Shown: piece by piece, positions 19,669 to 27,746 of the stretch | Numbering within the stretch: position 1 is the stretch's first letter | How the letters are laid out: each line of letters starts with the position of its first letter | NCBI GenBank assembly: GCA_017795105.1 | Contig: CP051247.1 | Span: forward strand, 186,001-250,000 | Direction of reading: 5' to 3' | Origin: Planctomycetaceae bacterium | GTDB taxonomy: Bacteria; Planctomycetota; Planctomycetia; Planctomycetales; Planctomycetaceae | Length of the DNA: 64,000 nucleotides | The notes under the pieces: generated by a model | Seen by the model: the letters and a program-made list of their open reading frames with translations, nothing else | Told to the model about the DNA's origin: nothing | Database searches by the model: none | Position numbers and translations under genes: made by a program

Positions 19669-21366
19669 TCACAGCTTGTCAGCGTAGATCCGCTTGCGAG
19701 CCGCGTGCGCATGCTCCGTGAATGGCCGATGCGACTCAAGCCCCACAACGGTGAAGCTCAGTCCGTATTGTTCGAAGTCGTTCTCGAGCCCGTGCAGTTT
19801 GTCCATGACACTGTGATCAACGAGTCGCGTTTCGGAAAGATCGAGTTCCACATTCTTTCCGACGAGCAGCCCTTCGCGTTCAATGCGGATCTTCATCTGG
19901 ATCCAGTTACTGAAGACAGCCGATTTCCGGGCGACGATCCGCACCGTGGAGCCATCGTCTTCCACGACTTCGATCTCCGGCTTGAAGAACGATCGCAGCG
20001 GAACCCCGTTGGCCATGTGAATGATGAACTTTGTGACGATTCCAATCGCGATACCGATCAGCAAATCGGTTGCCAGCACGGCGATGAGTGTCGTGACAAA
20101 GATCACGAACTGTTCCCGGCCGATCCGCATCACGTTCATGAACTCCCGGGGATGGGCGAGGCGAAAGCCGGTGTAGATCAGCATCGCCGCCAGAGCTGCC
20201 ATCGGAATGCGATGCAGCACCATCGGAATCATCGCGACACAGACCAGTAGAAACATCCCATGCCAGAAGTTGGCGAAGCGCGTCCGGGCGCCATTATCGA
20301 TATTCGCCCGGCTGCGGACGATCTCGGAAATCATTGGCAGGCCGCCCACCATCGAAGCGCACAAGTTTCCGACGCCGACGGCAATCACATCCCGATCCAT
20401 ACTCGACTTCCGCTTCCAGGGATCGATCAGATCCACCGCCTTGGCACTTAGCAGAGACTCCAGGCTGCCGATGATGAAGAACATCATAATCCACGTCCAC
20501 GCGGTCGGCTGCGAAAGTACGGAGAAGTCGGGCGTCGTGATCTGGTCAAACATGCCAAAGACGCGATCCGGCATCGCCACCAGGTACTGTTCTCCCAATT
20601 GATACTGATGATTCTGCAACGTATAGGAATGCTCGTGGAGAAGATCGAATCCCATTCCCATCGGGATGGCGGCCAGGAGAACAATGAGCGGAGCCGGCAG
20701 CATCTTTGCGAAAGGGACGCGAGTCCCGACCAGCGGCCAGATGAACATGATCAATACGCTGATAAGCCCGATCACCGCGATCGCCGGATTGGCCTCGCTG
20801 ACATACTTCGGCACTTCCAGCAGCATCTCCAGCGGCTCGCCAGACGCGGTCACTCCCAGCGCAACCGGAATCTGCTTGGCGATAATGATCACGCCAATCG
20901 CCGCCAGCATGCCGTGGACAGCCGAGATCGGGAAGAACTCCCCGAGAATCCCTGCCCGCAGAAACCCGAACAGGATCTGCAGTACGGCGGCAGCCGCGCC
21001 GACAGCCAGTGCGGCTCTGAAGGCAGCCTGATCCGCCTCCGACCAGCCGCCAAGCATCCCATCGCCACCGAAGGCCTCAATGCATCCAACGGCGATCACG
21101 ATCAGACCAGCCGCCGGCCCTTTGATCGTGAGTTCCGAGTCACTCACGAACGTCGCCACGACTGATCCGACAATCGCCGTGAAAATCCCAGCGATCGGGG
21201 GAAAGCCACTGGCGACCGAGATTCCCAGACAAAGTGGCAGAGCAATCAGGAAGACGAGGAATCCGGACAGGAAGTCCTGCTTGAAGTACGAGATAAAGCC
21301 GTTGGCGTTTCCACGCGGAACGTTTCGGTTCATCGGTGCGTTGGACATGGATCTCACTTGAGTCAT
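19669..21366 (-). CDS. SulP family anion transporter (candidate bicarbonate transporter)
   Basis: 565 residues with 10 or more hydrophobic segments and a C-terminal STAS domain (about 440-565). The N-terminal core has FLIALPLCLGISVASGFPP and GPAAGLIVI, the SulP signature region. SulP proteins move sulfate, bicarbonate or other anions, and the BicA branch is a Na-dependent bicarbonate importer. It is the last gene of the dabA operon, 22 bp behind the NuoM-like gene. That position, rather than any residue I can diagnose, is why bicarbonate is the favoured substrate. A sulfate role is the alternative. The ATG at 21348 is a possible second start. Confidence 0.85.
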   Translation of the reverse strand: MTQVRSMSNAPMNRNVPRGNANGFISYFKQDFLSGFLVFLIALPLCLGISVASGFPPIAGIFTAIVGSVVATFVSDSELTIKGPAAGLIVIAVGCIEAFGGDGMLGGWSEADQAAFRAALAVGAAAAVLQILFGFLRAGILGEFFPISAVHGMLAAIGVIIIAKQIPVALGVTASGEPLEMLLEVPKYVSEANPAIAVIGLISVLIMFIWPLVGTRVPFAKMLPAPLIVLLAAIPMGMGFDLLHEHSYTLQNHQYQLGEQYLVAMPDRVFGMFDQITTPDFSVLSQPTAWTWIMMFFIIGSLESLLSAKAVDLIDPWKRKSSMDRDVIAVGVGNLCASMVGGLPMISEIVRSRANIDNGARTRFANFWHGMFLLVCVAMIPMVLHRIPMAALAAMLIYTGFRLAHPREFMNVMRIGREQFVIFVTTLIAVLATDLLIGIAIGIVTKFIIHMANGVPLRSFFKPEIEVVEDDGSTVRIVARKSAVFSNWIQMKIRIEREGLLVGKNVELDLSETRLVDHSVMDKLHGLENDFEQYGLSFTVVGLESHRPFTEHAHAARKRIYADKL

Positions 21367-21388
21367 TCGTTTGGGTTGTGACGAGGGG

Positions 21389-22846
21389 TTAATGATGCTC
21401 GAGGGTTGGTAAATCGTGATCCTCGATCGACGGATGGTTAGAAGTATGTGGGATCGAGAGATTGCGTCGGTCCCGCTGCAGAGTCAGCTCCCGGGCAGCG
21501 TGATATCGCAGGGCCACGCCTGGATGCGGATACAGCCCTCCGCCGAGAAGCAGAAGCGTGAGTAAAAGCACGGCGACTCGCTCTGCCGGTCGGGCATGCA
21601 TCGGGATATTGGTCGGCTGTTGACAACCGGTAAAAATCCGAAAGTAAGCCAGCAGAACGACAATTCCGTTCATCGCAGCTGCGAGGACAACCATCGTTCC
21701 GATGAGTGGATAGACATCGACGGCTCCCTCGATCAACAGCTCCATCCCCACGAATCCGACGGTGGCGGGAAAGCCGATCGAAGCGAGTCCGGTGAGAAGG
21801 AAGAAACCAGCCAGAGTCGGCATCTGGCGGTAGAGTCCGTGGTAGTCTGCTAGAGACACCTTTCCGATTCGTGCTTCGATACAACGGAGCGTGATCCCGA
21901 ACCCCGTCAAAGACAGGCCAACCGAAAGCCAGACGCATAACGCACCGGTCAGTCCAATGGGCGTCACCAGTTCGAGTCCCGCCAGAACCAGCGAGGACTG
22001 ACAGAGACACAGATAGCAGAACTTCCGCCGAGCCTCGATCTGAACCAGGGCCATTCCCGCAGCGTAGAGGGCGGTCACGATCGAGAGAATCGCAATGCTC
22101 TGCAGGGCCCATTCGGGGGCGATTGGCAGCACCAGTCGCATCATGGCGTAGGCCCCCACGAGCGGCGTGCAAAACAGGATCGACGTCCCGAACGCTGCTT
22201 TCTCGTAAAGATCGGTCAGCCAAAGATGCAGAGGTACGATTCCCGCGCGAAGCAGAGCTGCCGCCGAGAGCAGGGCGCCGGGAAGCAATGCCAGCGGACT
22301 GTCATCGGGAGCTGCGTTGAGAAGAATCCATCCCGTCAACAGGAGTCCAGCGAACAGACTCATATGCAGAACGTAGATCCGGGTGCATCGCTTCCGATTC
22401 TGAATCTCCAGAAACGGCGGGATCACCGAGACCACGAGCAGAACGACCAACGTCCACGACGCACGGCAGCTGAACATGGCAAGCAGGAGAGATTCCGAGA
22501 TCAACGACCACGTCAGGGAGAACCGTGGCGCTTTGGTCTTCAACGTCGACATGACAACGACAAGATGAATCAGTGCTCCCAGCGGAAGCAAAATGGCACT
22601 GAGTTCGTCAACGACAAAGACTTCGCTCGGGAACAGAACATTGAACAGGAAATGATCATGAGCTTCGAACGTTCCCAGCGTGAGAAAATCGACGAACTCG
22701 CCACAGGCGAGCTCCAGCGTGATCGCACAGAATGCAACGGCGATTCTCAATGACGTTTCGATCTGCCGAACACGTGCAACACAGGCCGCGCCGACCAGCG
22801 GAACGAGAATCGACAGTTCCAGCCAGGGAAGATGCAGTTCTGACAT
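21389..22846 (-). CDS. NuoM/MrpD-like proton-translocating membrane subunit, degenerate
   Basis: 485 residues, about 13-14 hydrophobic segments, antiporter-like (NuoL/M/N, MrpA/D) fold. Recognisable parts are LLRAGIVPLHLWLTDLYEKA, where the usual TM7 lysine reads arginine, and TGLASIGFPATVGFVGMELL. The TM5 Trp-Glu pair typical of NuoM is absent (the region reads ASWTLVVLLVVSV). It overlaps the upstream NuoL-like gene by one base and is followed by sulP at 22 bp. Classic DAB systems have one membrane subunit (DabB), so this is an additional one, perhaps an accessory or partly inactive channel subunit. Confidence 0.8.
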   Translation of the reverse strand: MSELHLPWLELSILVPLVGAACVARVRQIETSLRIAVAFCAITLELACGEFVDFLTLGTFEAHDHFLFNVLFPSEVFVVDELSAILLPLGALIHLVVVMSTLKTKAPRFSLTWSLISESLLLAMFSCRASWTLVVLLVVSVIPPFLEIQNRKRCTRIYVLHMSLFAGLLLTGWILLNAAPDDSPLALLPGALLSAAALLRAGIVPLHLWLTDLYEKAAFGTSILFCTPLVGAYAMMRLVLPIAPEWALQSIAILSIVTALYAAGMALVQIEARRKFCYLCLCQSSLVLAGLELVTPIGLTGALCVWLSVGLSLTGFGITLRCIEARIGKVSLADYHGLYRQMPTLAGFFLLTGLASIGFPATVGFVGMELLIEGAVDVYPLIGTMVVLAAAMNGIVVLLAYFRIFTGCQQPTNIPMHARPAERVAVLLLTLLLLGGGLYPHPGVALRYHAARELTLQRDRRNLSIPHTSNHPSIEDHDLPTLEHH

Positions 22847-24234
22847 CAGGCAGCCCTCCCGATGGAATCAGGCCGCTTTTCAGAACCGTCCACGTCACGG
22901 CAGGGCTCACTTGAAAGCCAGTTGGAGACGCGTCGTTCGAGACGATCGAAGCCACCGAAAAGCGCCTGAAAGGGGCGGACAATCCATTCGTCGAGCGCAA
23001 GATCCATGAACCCTCGATCGAATCCACAGCGGTAGCACCACTCTTGGATCCCGACCGGACAAAGTCCGAACAGCGAGCCGTTGTCCTGTCGTAGACCCGG
23101 GCCGACCGCGTTTTCTACGGAGTCGTAGTCTCGAAGCAGACTTGGCGCTCGCAGGAGTTGCAGAGTTCGCAGGCATGCATGACCCACAATGTGGATCAAC
23201 GCAAGATATTCAAAGCCCAGCCCAATCTCGATGACGATAATCCCCACCTGGGTGACCGAAGCACAGGCCAGCGATCCTTTGATGTCGCTCTGCACGCGCG
23301 ACATGATTCCGCCGAGACAGGCTGAGACAATCCCGAGCGAAACAACGAGGACCTGAAGGACCAGCGATGCTTCGAGCAATGGGCTGACCCTCAACAGCAG
23401 GTAGGCTCCCAGGTGGACCGAAAGGGCTCCGTAGAAGATTGCACTCGATGGTGTCGGCCCCTCCATGGCCCGCGGTAGCCATCCAGAGAACGGAAAAAGC
23501 CCCGACTTTCCCGCAGCCGCGATTAGCAGCAGCGTCCCGACCAGCAACGCCTGCGCGGAAGTGACCGCTGCGGTTCCTTCCGGCCAGACTCCCGAGCTCA
23601 TTAAGCCACCAAAGTCGCCCTCTCCCGTGAGATGGTGCATCGTGATGGCAGCGATCAGGAACGCCGCATCGGACAGGCGATAGATCGACCAGACCCGTTG
23701 CCCATTTCGCACGGGCTTCTCCCGCTCATGAAAATAGGCGACAAGCAGGGCAGAGGAGAGGCCGACCATCTCCCAGCCGACGAACAAAGTTTCAATCGTG
23801 GCCGCCAGAGACGAGATGACCATGCCGGCAAAGAACAGGGCATAGAACAGAAAGAATCGCAGGTAACCTTCTTCCCGGTGCAGATAGCGACGCGTGAAGA
23901 CGCTAACGACGCCGCACAGAATGCAGGAAAGGATGAGAAAGGGGACACTGAGACGATCGAAGACGAATTTCAAATGAAAGTGAAATTCCTGCTCCGGGAT
24001 CGTCACCCAGTTGCCGAGTTCAATCGGAACGTATCGAGTCCCAACAGCCAGCATCAGCACAAGAATGGACAGGGCCGGAACCAGTGAAACAAGAACGGAA
24101 CACTGCGTCACCCGGGCGACCACACCTTCGTTCAGCTTGAAGCCCACTAGAGCGGAAAAGCCGAGCACGAACAGCAGGAGCACCGGACTGGCTACCGTAA
24201 CAATGCCGAGTGTCTGAAACGCCAGGTCGATCAC
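22846..24234 (-). CDS. dabB: DabB: NuoL-like membrane subunit of inorganic-carbon pump
   Basis: 462 residues, strongly hydrophobic, of the NuoL/MrpA-type proton channel family. Conserved charged positions are visible: the TM5 glutamate in FVGWEMVGLSSALL, the TM7 lysine in AAAGKSGLFPFSGWLPRAM followed by GPTPSSAIFYGA, a lysine in QSDIKGSLACASV, and LIHIVGHACLRTLQLLRAP. This is the hallmark region of MpsA/DabB proteins. It overlaps dabA by 4 bp (ATGA). Known DabB proteins couple cation flow to CO2 hydration by DabA at the inner membrane. The short length relative to NuoL (about 610) is usual for DabB. Confidence 0.88.
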   Translation of the reverse strand: MIDLAFQTLGIVTVASPVLLLFVLGFSALVGFKLNEGVVARVTQCSVLVSLVPALSILVLMLAVGTRYVPIELGNWVTIPEQEFHFHLKFVFDRLSVPFLILSCILCGVVSVFTRRYLHREEGYLRFFLFYALFFAGMVISSLAATIETLFVGWEMVGLSSALLVAYFHEREKPVRNGQRVWSIYRLSDAAFLIAAITMHHLTGEGDFGGLMSSGVWPEGTAAVTSAQALLVGTLLLIAAAGKSGLFPFSGWLPRAMEGPTPSSAIFYGALSVHLGAYLLLRVSPLLEASLVLQVLVVSLGIVSACLGGIMSRVQSDIKGSLACASVTQVGIIVIEIGLGFEYLALIHIVGHACLRTLQLLRAPSLLRDYDSVENAVGPGLRQDNGSLFGLCPVGIQEWCYRCGFDRGFMDLALDEWIVRPFQALFGGFDRLERRVSNWLSSEPCRDVDGSEKRPDSIGRAA

Positions 24235-27200
24235 GATGCTTCACCTCCTTCGGTACTTGATGAAGCCACTCGAAAGTGTGGGCGGCTCATTGCCGAAGGT
24301 TCCGTGATCGTTGCGAACCCCAGGTGATCACGACGCTTGAAGTACCAGTCGATGGACGAAGAGACCTCCGGGAGTTCCGTTTCCTCCGGCTGATACGTCT
24401 CGAATCGGCCGTTCTGATAGATCTGAATCCGAGACGTTGCCGGATCGAGGACCGCGAGTTGAACCCATCGGCCTATCACCAGGCGGGCAATGCCAGGGTT
24501 CGACTCGATGATCGAAAGCATCTTTTGTGGACTGGTCTCTATGACGCACAGGATCCGCATCGGTTCGTGGATCTCAACCATCTGCTCAGACAGCCCGGGG
24601 CGAAGATCGCTTGAAGCCCCCGTCATGACGCCGAGCAGCGAAACGATATTGTGTGGCAGCTTCGATCCGCAGCCGTAGCGTTCGCTGTCGACCGTAGAGA
24701 AGTAATATTCAAGGCTGATCCCGGCACAGACCGGAATCGCAGCGGCAAGAATTCGACTCAGAATCGTCGACTCTTCGTCATCAACTCGCGAATCGTAGGA
24801 CGTCAAGAACGCGCGTCTGTCGAGAAACAGTCCCCGACTCCACTCTCGTCGACCGACGATGACGAGGGCGTTTGTAGCATGGTTGTACTCGGGCCGAGCC
24901 TGGGAGAGATCTTCCGCTCTCTGCTCGACATGCTCCAGGGCTTCGCTCGGCGTCAACTCAACCGGAGCTGATTCGAAACGACGGACCCGTTCGTGAGCGT
25001 TGCGGGCTCGCGCCTCGTTGATACTGCCCTCGATTCGTCGGAACAGAGCCCGGTGCGATCGTGGCAGTCGATCGAGGTCATAGTACTCAACGCGGTCATT
25101 GCAGGTATTGTGGTACCCTCCGAGAAAATGAACGTCCTCTGGGATCACGAGCCCCGCCTCGGCAACCAGCCCGCGAACACGAGGGTCGTTGGCCATCATA
25201 GCGAAGGCCCGGGCATTCGGACCGCCACGGCCTCCGCTGCAGGCACCACAGTTGTAGGCCGATTCATGTGGATTATTCAGACTGCTGGAACCATGGCCGC
25301 AGAACAGAATCATCCTCGGTAAGTTCTCGACCAGCCCGATGTCCTGCAAAACGCGAACGACAGTCGCTGCCATCTCCGGCAAAGAGTATCCCAGCGATTC
25401 AGGGGACTCTCCGGGCTCGTCAGCGGTTCGTTCCAGGTGAAGCTCTGTAGGCGGCGTTCGTACCCAGGTGTTCAACGATTCGCGAATCTGTGAGGTCAAC
25501 AGCGGCGCCATAATGCGGGCGACCATGGGAACCGCGTGGACAGCCCCGAGAATTCCCGTAATCCAGCCTCCCACAAGCGTTCGCGATCCCGAGTTCACAT
25601 GGTGAGCCAGCATGCCAAGTGTTCGACGGCGGCCGGCTCGACGTTCGCTGGCGTCAATCGTTGAGAAAAGCGGCTCTTCACGTACAAAGTGCTGCGGCTT
25701 AATCACGTTCGGGCAGAGAGGACGGTAATGAGCCTGTTCCGCCCCCCGATAGTTCATCGCAACAGCGAAGAATCCTGCCGCTGAAGAAGTGACACATTCG
25801 GGATCGACTTCCTCCAGATGTCGTCGGAAGGACTCTTCGCGGTCATCGATACAGAACACGGCGTGAAACGCAGAACGAACCGGCGGTTGCCGCATCAGTT
25901 CCCGCCTTCGACGTGTCTGGACTGCGATTGCATCCAGAGCGGCGTGAGCATACCGCCGCTCGTAGCCAAGGTGCAGGATTCGACGCCGCTCCACTGAGTT
26001 GAATTCATCAAGTTCTTCGATCAGGCAGCGCCACTGCTTCTGAGACATCTGCAGCAATTGGTCGAACGTCCACCCGCAGACCTGCGAGATCTGAAAAACC
26101 GTGTAAGCTCGCTGATCGATTCGATGTAGCTGAGACGAGCTTCCATCCCGCTGAACGTGATCTGCAATGACAGACAGCGGACGCCCACCCGCTTCTCGCC
26201 GAAGAGCGTGTTGAATCGAGTGTCGTTCGAGCAGCAGACGAATTGCCAGGAACTCCAGCAGAGTTCCTTCGGCAAGAGATCGCGAGCCCGATAGTGAACT
26301 CGTCTCGAGTTGCCAGATCATTCCCGCCCATCCTCGCATCGACAACAGAGTCTGAGTCACGAAGCGATCGGCTTCAGCCTGTCCAACGCCGAGACTCGCG
26401 AGAGACGATCCAATCGAATCGAGCGGATTAAACTCCTCATCGCGGAGTCGGGCGAGGTCTTTGCGGAGTCCGCGAAGCCACGAATGGTCGACCGGAACCC
26501 TTCGAGAGAACATCCGGGCAAACGAGGCTGCGAAGCCTTCCTGACGACGGGGGATCGTCCACGAAGCGAGCCCCTGATCGAGAAACGCCGAACAGAACCG
26601 GATCAGCAGATCGTTGACCCGCAACTCGGCTTCATTCCCAGCCGCAGCAAACACGCTCTCACGATAGCTCCGGGCCTGATGCTCCGGTTGCGCGGGATCG
26701 GCTGCATGAACTCCCTGATGGCACACACGCCAGAGCAGCCTCAACGTGAACGCTTCCTGCTCAGCAGGTGACCAGCGAGCCGGATCCGAAGAGCGGTACT
26801 CGGCGAGTAGGGATCGCACAACGGGTGGCCACTCCTCGGCCGTCCGCTGTCTGATCCAGTTGCTCGTATGCGAGATGATCTGTTCGCGACGTTGCGGAGA
26901 GACCTCTTCGTGAAACAACTTCAGCAGTTCCGATTCGGCCAGCAGCCACCGAAGCTCGGCGTCCGTGGCTGAATGCAACGTCATCCGCAGCATGGCGAAA
27001 CGAACCATGTAGCGGGTGCCGAAAGAGGCGATCAGATCATCGGCTCGGTCGCCGAGATCATCCATCAGAATCTGCCGCAGGTCATCGAGACGAATCCGAC
27101 CGGCCTGCAATTCCTCTCGATACCGATGCTCGGAAAGATAGGGCTCGCCCCCGTAGATTTCCTGCCCCTGAAGGACCGCCTCTTCAAAGGGCAGATCCTC

Positions 27201-27368
27201 AAGCGAATGCAGTGTATTGTGATGCACGAAGACTGAGATCGGCCCCTGCGTGGGCAAGTAATGGACGGCGTGAGCGACCGCTCGCCGGACATCGTCGTCG
27301 CTCAGTTCCCCGGTGCCCGGAACTGCGGAGTCTCTCAGCGGAAAGACCTGGGCATTCGTATCGGACAT
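24231..27368 (-). CDS. dabA: DabA (DUF2309): membrane-coupled carbonic-anhydrase-like subunit
   Basis: 1045 residues, soluble, DUF2309/UPF0753 family. The zinc-site motifs of DabA are present: Cys506 and Asp508 in FCIDDREESFRRH, His692 in CGHGSSSL, Cys707 in NCGACSGG. The His-Cys distance (15) equals that of the recalled Halothiobacillus DabA2 ligands (H524, C539; C351, D353). DabA converts CO2 to bicarbonate vectorially when bound to DabB. The protein is longer than proteobacterial DabA (about 830). It is first in the operon dabA-dabB-nuoM-like-sulP, preceded by a sigma-54 promoter at 27437-27422. No strong Shine-Dalgarno is seen before the ATG. Confidence 0.9.
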   Translation of the reverse strand: MSDTNAQVFPLRDSAVPGTGELSDDDVRRAVAHAVHYLPTQGPISVFVHHNTLHSLEDLPFEEAVLQGQEIYGGEPYLSEHRYREELQAGRIRLDDLRQILMDDLGDRADDLIASFGTRYMVRFAMLRMTLHSATDAELRWLLAESELLKLFHEEVSPQRREQIISHTSNWIRQRTAEEWPPVVRSLLAEYRSSDPARWSPAEQEAFTLRLLWRVCHQGVHAADPAQPEHQARSYRESVFAAAGNEAELRVNDLLIRFCSAFLDQGLASWTIPRRQEGFAASFARMFSRRVPVDHSWLRGLRKDLARLRDEEFNPLDSIGSSLASLGVGQAEADRFVTQTLLSMRGWAGMIWQLETSSLSGSRSLAEGTLLEFLAIRLLLERHSIQHALRREAGGRPLSVIADHVQRDGSSSQLHRIDQRAYTVFQISQVCGWTFDQLLQMSQKQWRCLIEELDEFNSVERRRILHLGYERRYAHAALDAIAVQTRRRRELMRQPPVRSAFHAVFCIDDREESFRRHLEEVDPECVTSSAAGFFAVAMNYRGAEQAHYRPLCPNVIKPQHFVREEPLFSTIDASERRAGRRRTLGMLAHHVNSGSRTLVGGWITGILGAVHAVPMVARIMAPLLTSQIRESLNTWVRTPPTELHLERTADEPGESPESLGYSLPEMAATVVRVLQDIGLVENLPRMILFCGHGSSSLNNPHESAYNCGACSGGRGGPNARAFAMMANDPRVRGLVAEAGLVIPEDVHFLGGYHNTCNDRVEYYDLDRLPRSHRALFRRIEGSINEARARNAHERVRRFESAPVELTPSEALEHVEQRAEDLSQARPEYNHATNALVIVGRREWSRGLFLDRRAFLTSYDSRVDDEESTILSRILAAAIPVCAGISLEYYFSTVDSERYGCGSKLPHNIVSLLGVMTGASSDLRPGLSEQMVEIHEPMRILCVIETSPQKMLSIIESNPGIARLVIGRWVQLAVLDPATSRIQIYQNGRFETYQPEETELPEVSSSIDWYFKRRDHLGFATITEPSAMSRPHFRVASSSTEGGEAS

Positions 27369-27421
27369 CGAGAGCTTTCAGAGGCTAATCGGGCGGGGCG
27401 GATCGAGGCAACTTCCTTTAA

Positions 27422-27437
27422 GGCAACCCTCATGCCA
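27422..27437 (-). promoter_or_regulatory. Sigma-54 (-24/-12) promoter of dabA operon
   Basis: Minus strand reads TGGCATGAGGGTTGCC, against the family consensus TGGCAC-N5-TTGCW. Both invariant pairs (GG at -24, GC at -12) are present with exact spacing. The predicted start is near 27411, giving a leader of about 43 nt before the dabA ATG. The divergently encoded neighbour is an NtrC-type activator with a GAFTGA motif. Sequence match is observed; use is inferred. Confidence 0.65.
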
Positions 27438-27522
27438 ATCTCCGCTGCGGACCAAAATCAGCGAAAACCGCCTTAGTTTGCACATCGACCGCCGGGGCAG
27501 AGCGAGTGAAACGCCCCCCATC

Positions 27523-27559
27523 CTGCAGTCGACTGCAGGCGATCTGCAAAACTTTGCAC
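27523..27559. promoter_or_regulatory. Two tandem dyads, candidate enhancer (UAS) for the NtrC-type activator
   Basis: CTGCA-GTCGAC-TGCAG (27523-27538; the full perfect palindrome is 18 bp, 27522-27539) and CTGCA-AAACTT-TGCAC (27544-27559). The two copies share the pattern CTGCA-N6-TGCA and start exactly 21 bp apart, two helical turns. They lie about 112-148 bp upstream of the predicted dabA transcription start, the usual distance for activators of sigma-54 promoters. Confidence 0.55.
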
Positions 27560-27746
27560 ACTTCTCGATCCTCAAGCTGTCCAGGATGAACATCCATCGT
27601 CCGGGACCTCTGGGCCTCACGGAAAAATTCTTTCCACGGTTTCCCTGCAGACATCGCTTTGGCGAGAATGGCCTCTTGTGGCCTTCGCCGCCGACGGGGA
27701 CGCGAGGCCAGATCGACTTTCGACTTCGTAGCGGAATGGTTCATCG

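Larger units (their letters stand above)
27369..27746. other. Divergent control region between dabA operon and NtrB/NtrC pair
   Basis: A 378-bp non-coding region. It holds a sigma-54-type promoter for dabA (27437-27422, minus) and, 86 bp or so further upstream, two tandem dyads (27523-27559). A promoter for the plus-strand kinase gene could not be assigned. A 104-codon minus-strand open frame (27430-27744) runs through the promoter and dyads and is judged spurious. Confidence 0.6.

Noticed and set aside
19669..21366. Simple sulfate transporter
   Set aside because: Possible for the SulP family, but its place at the end of a DabA/DabB operon favours bicarbonate. Sulfate is kept only as an alternative.
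22846..24234. Respiratory complex I or Mrp antiporter subunit
   Set aside because: No other nuo or mrp genes are present, and the 4-bp overlap with DUF2309 dabA identifies it as DabB.
27430..27744. 104-codon minus-strand frame between dabA and the NtrB-like kinase
   Set aside because: It runs through the sigma-54 promoter and both dyads, is highly basic with no recognisable domain, and starts 2 bp from the opposite-strand kinase start.
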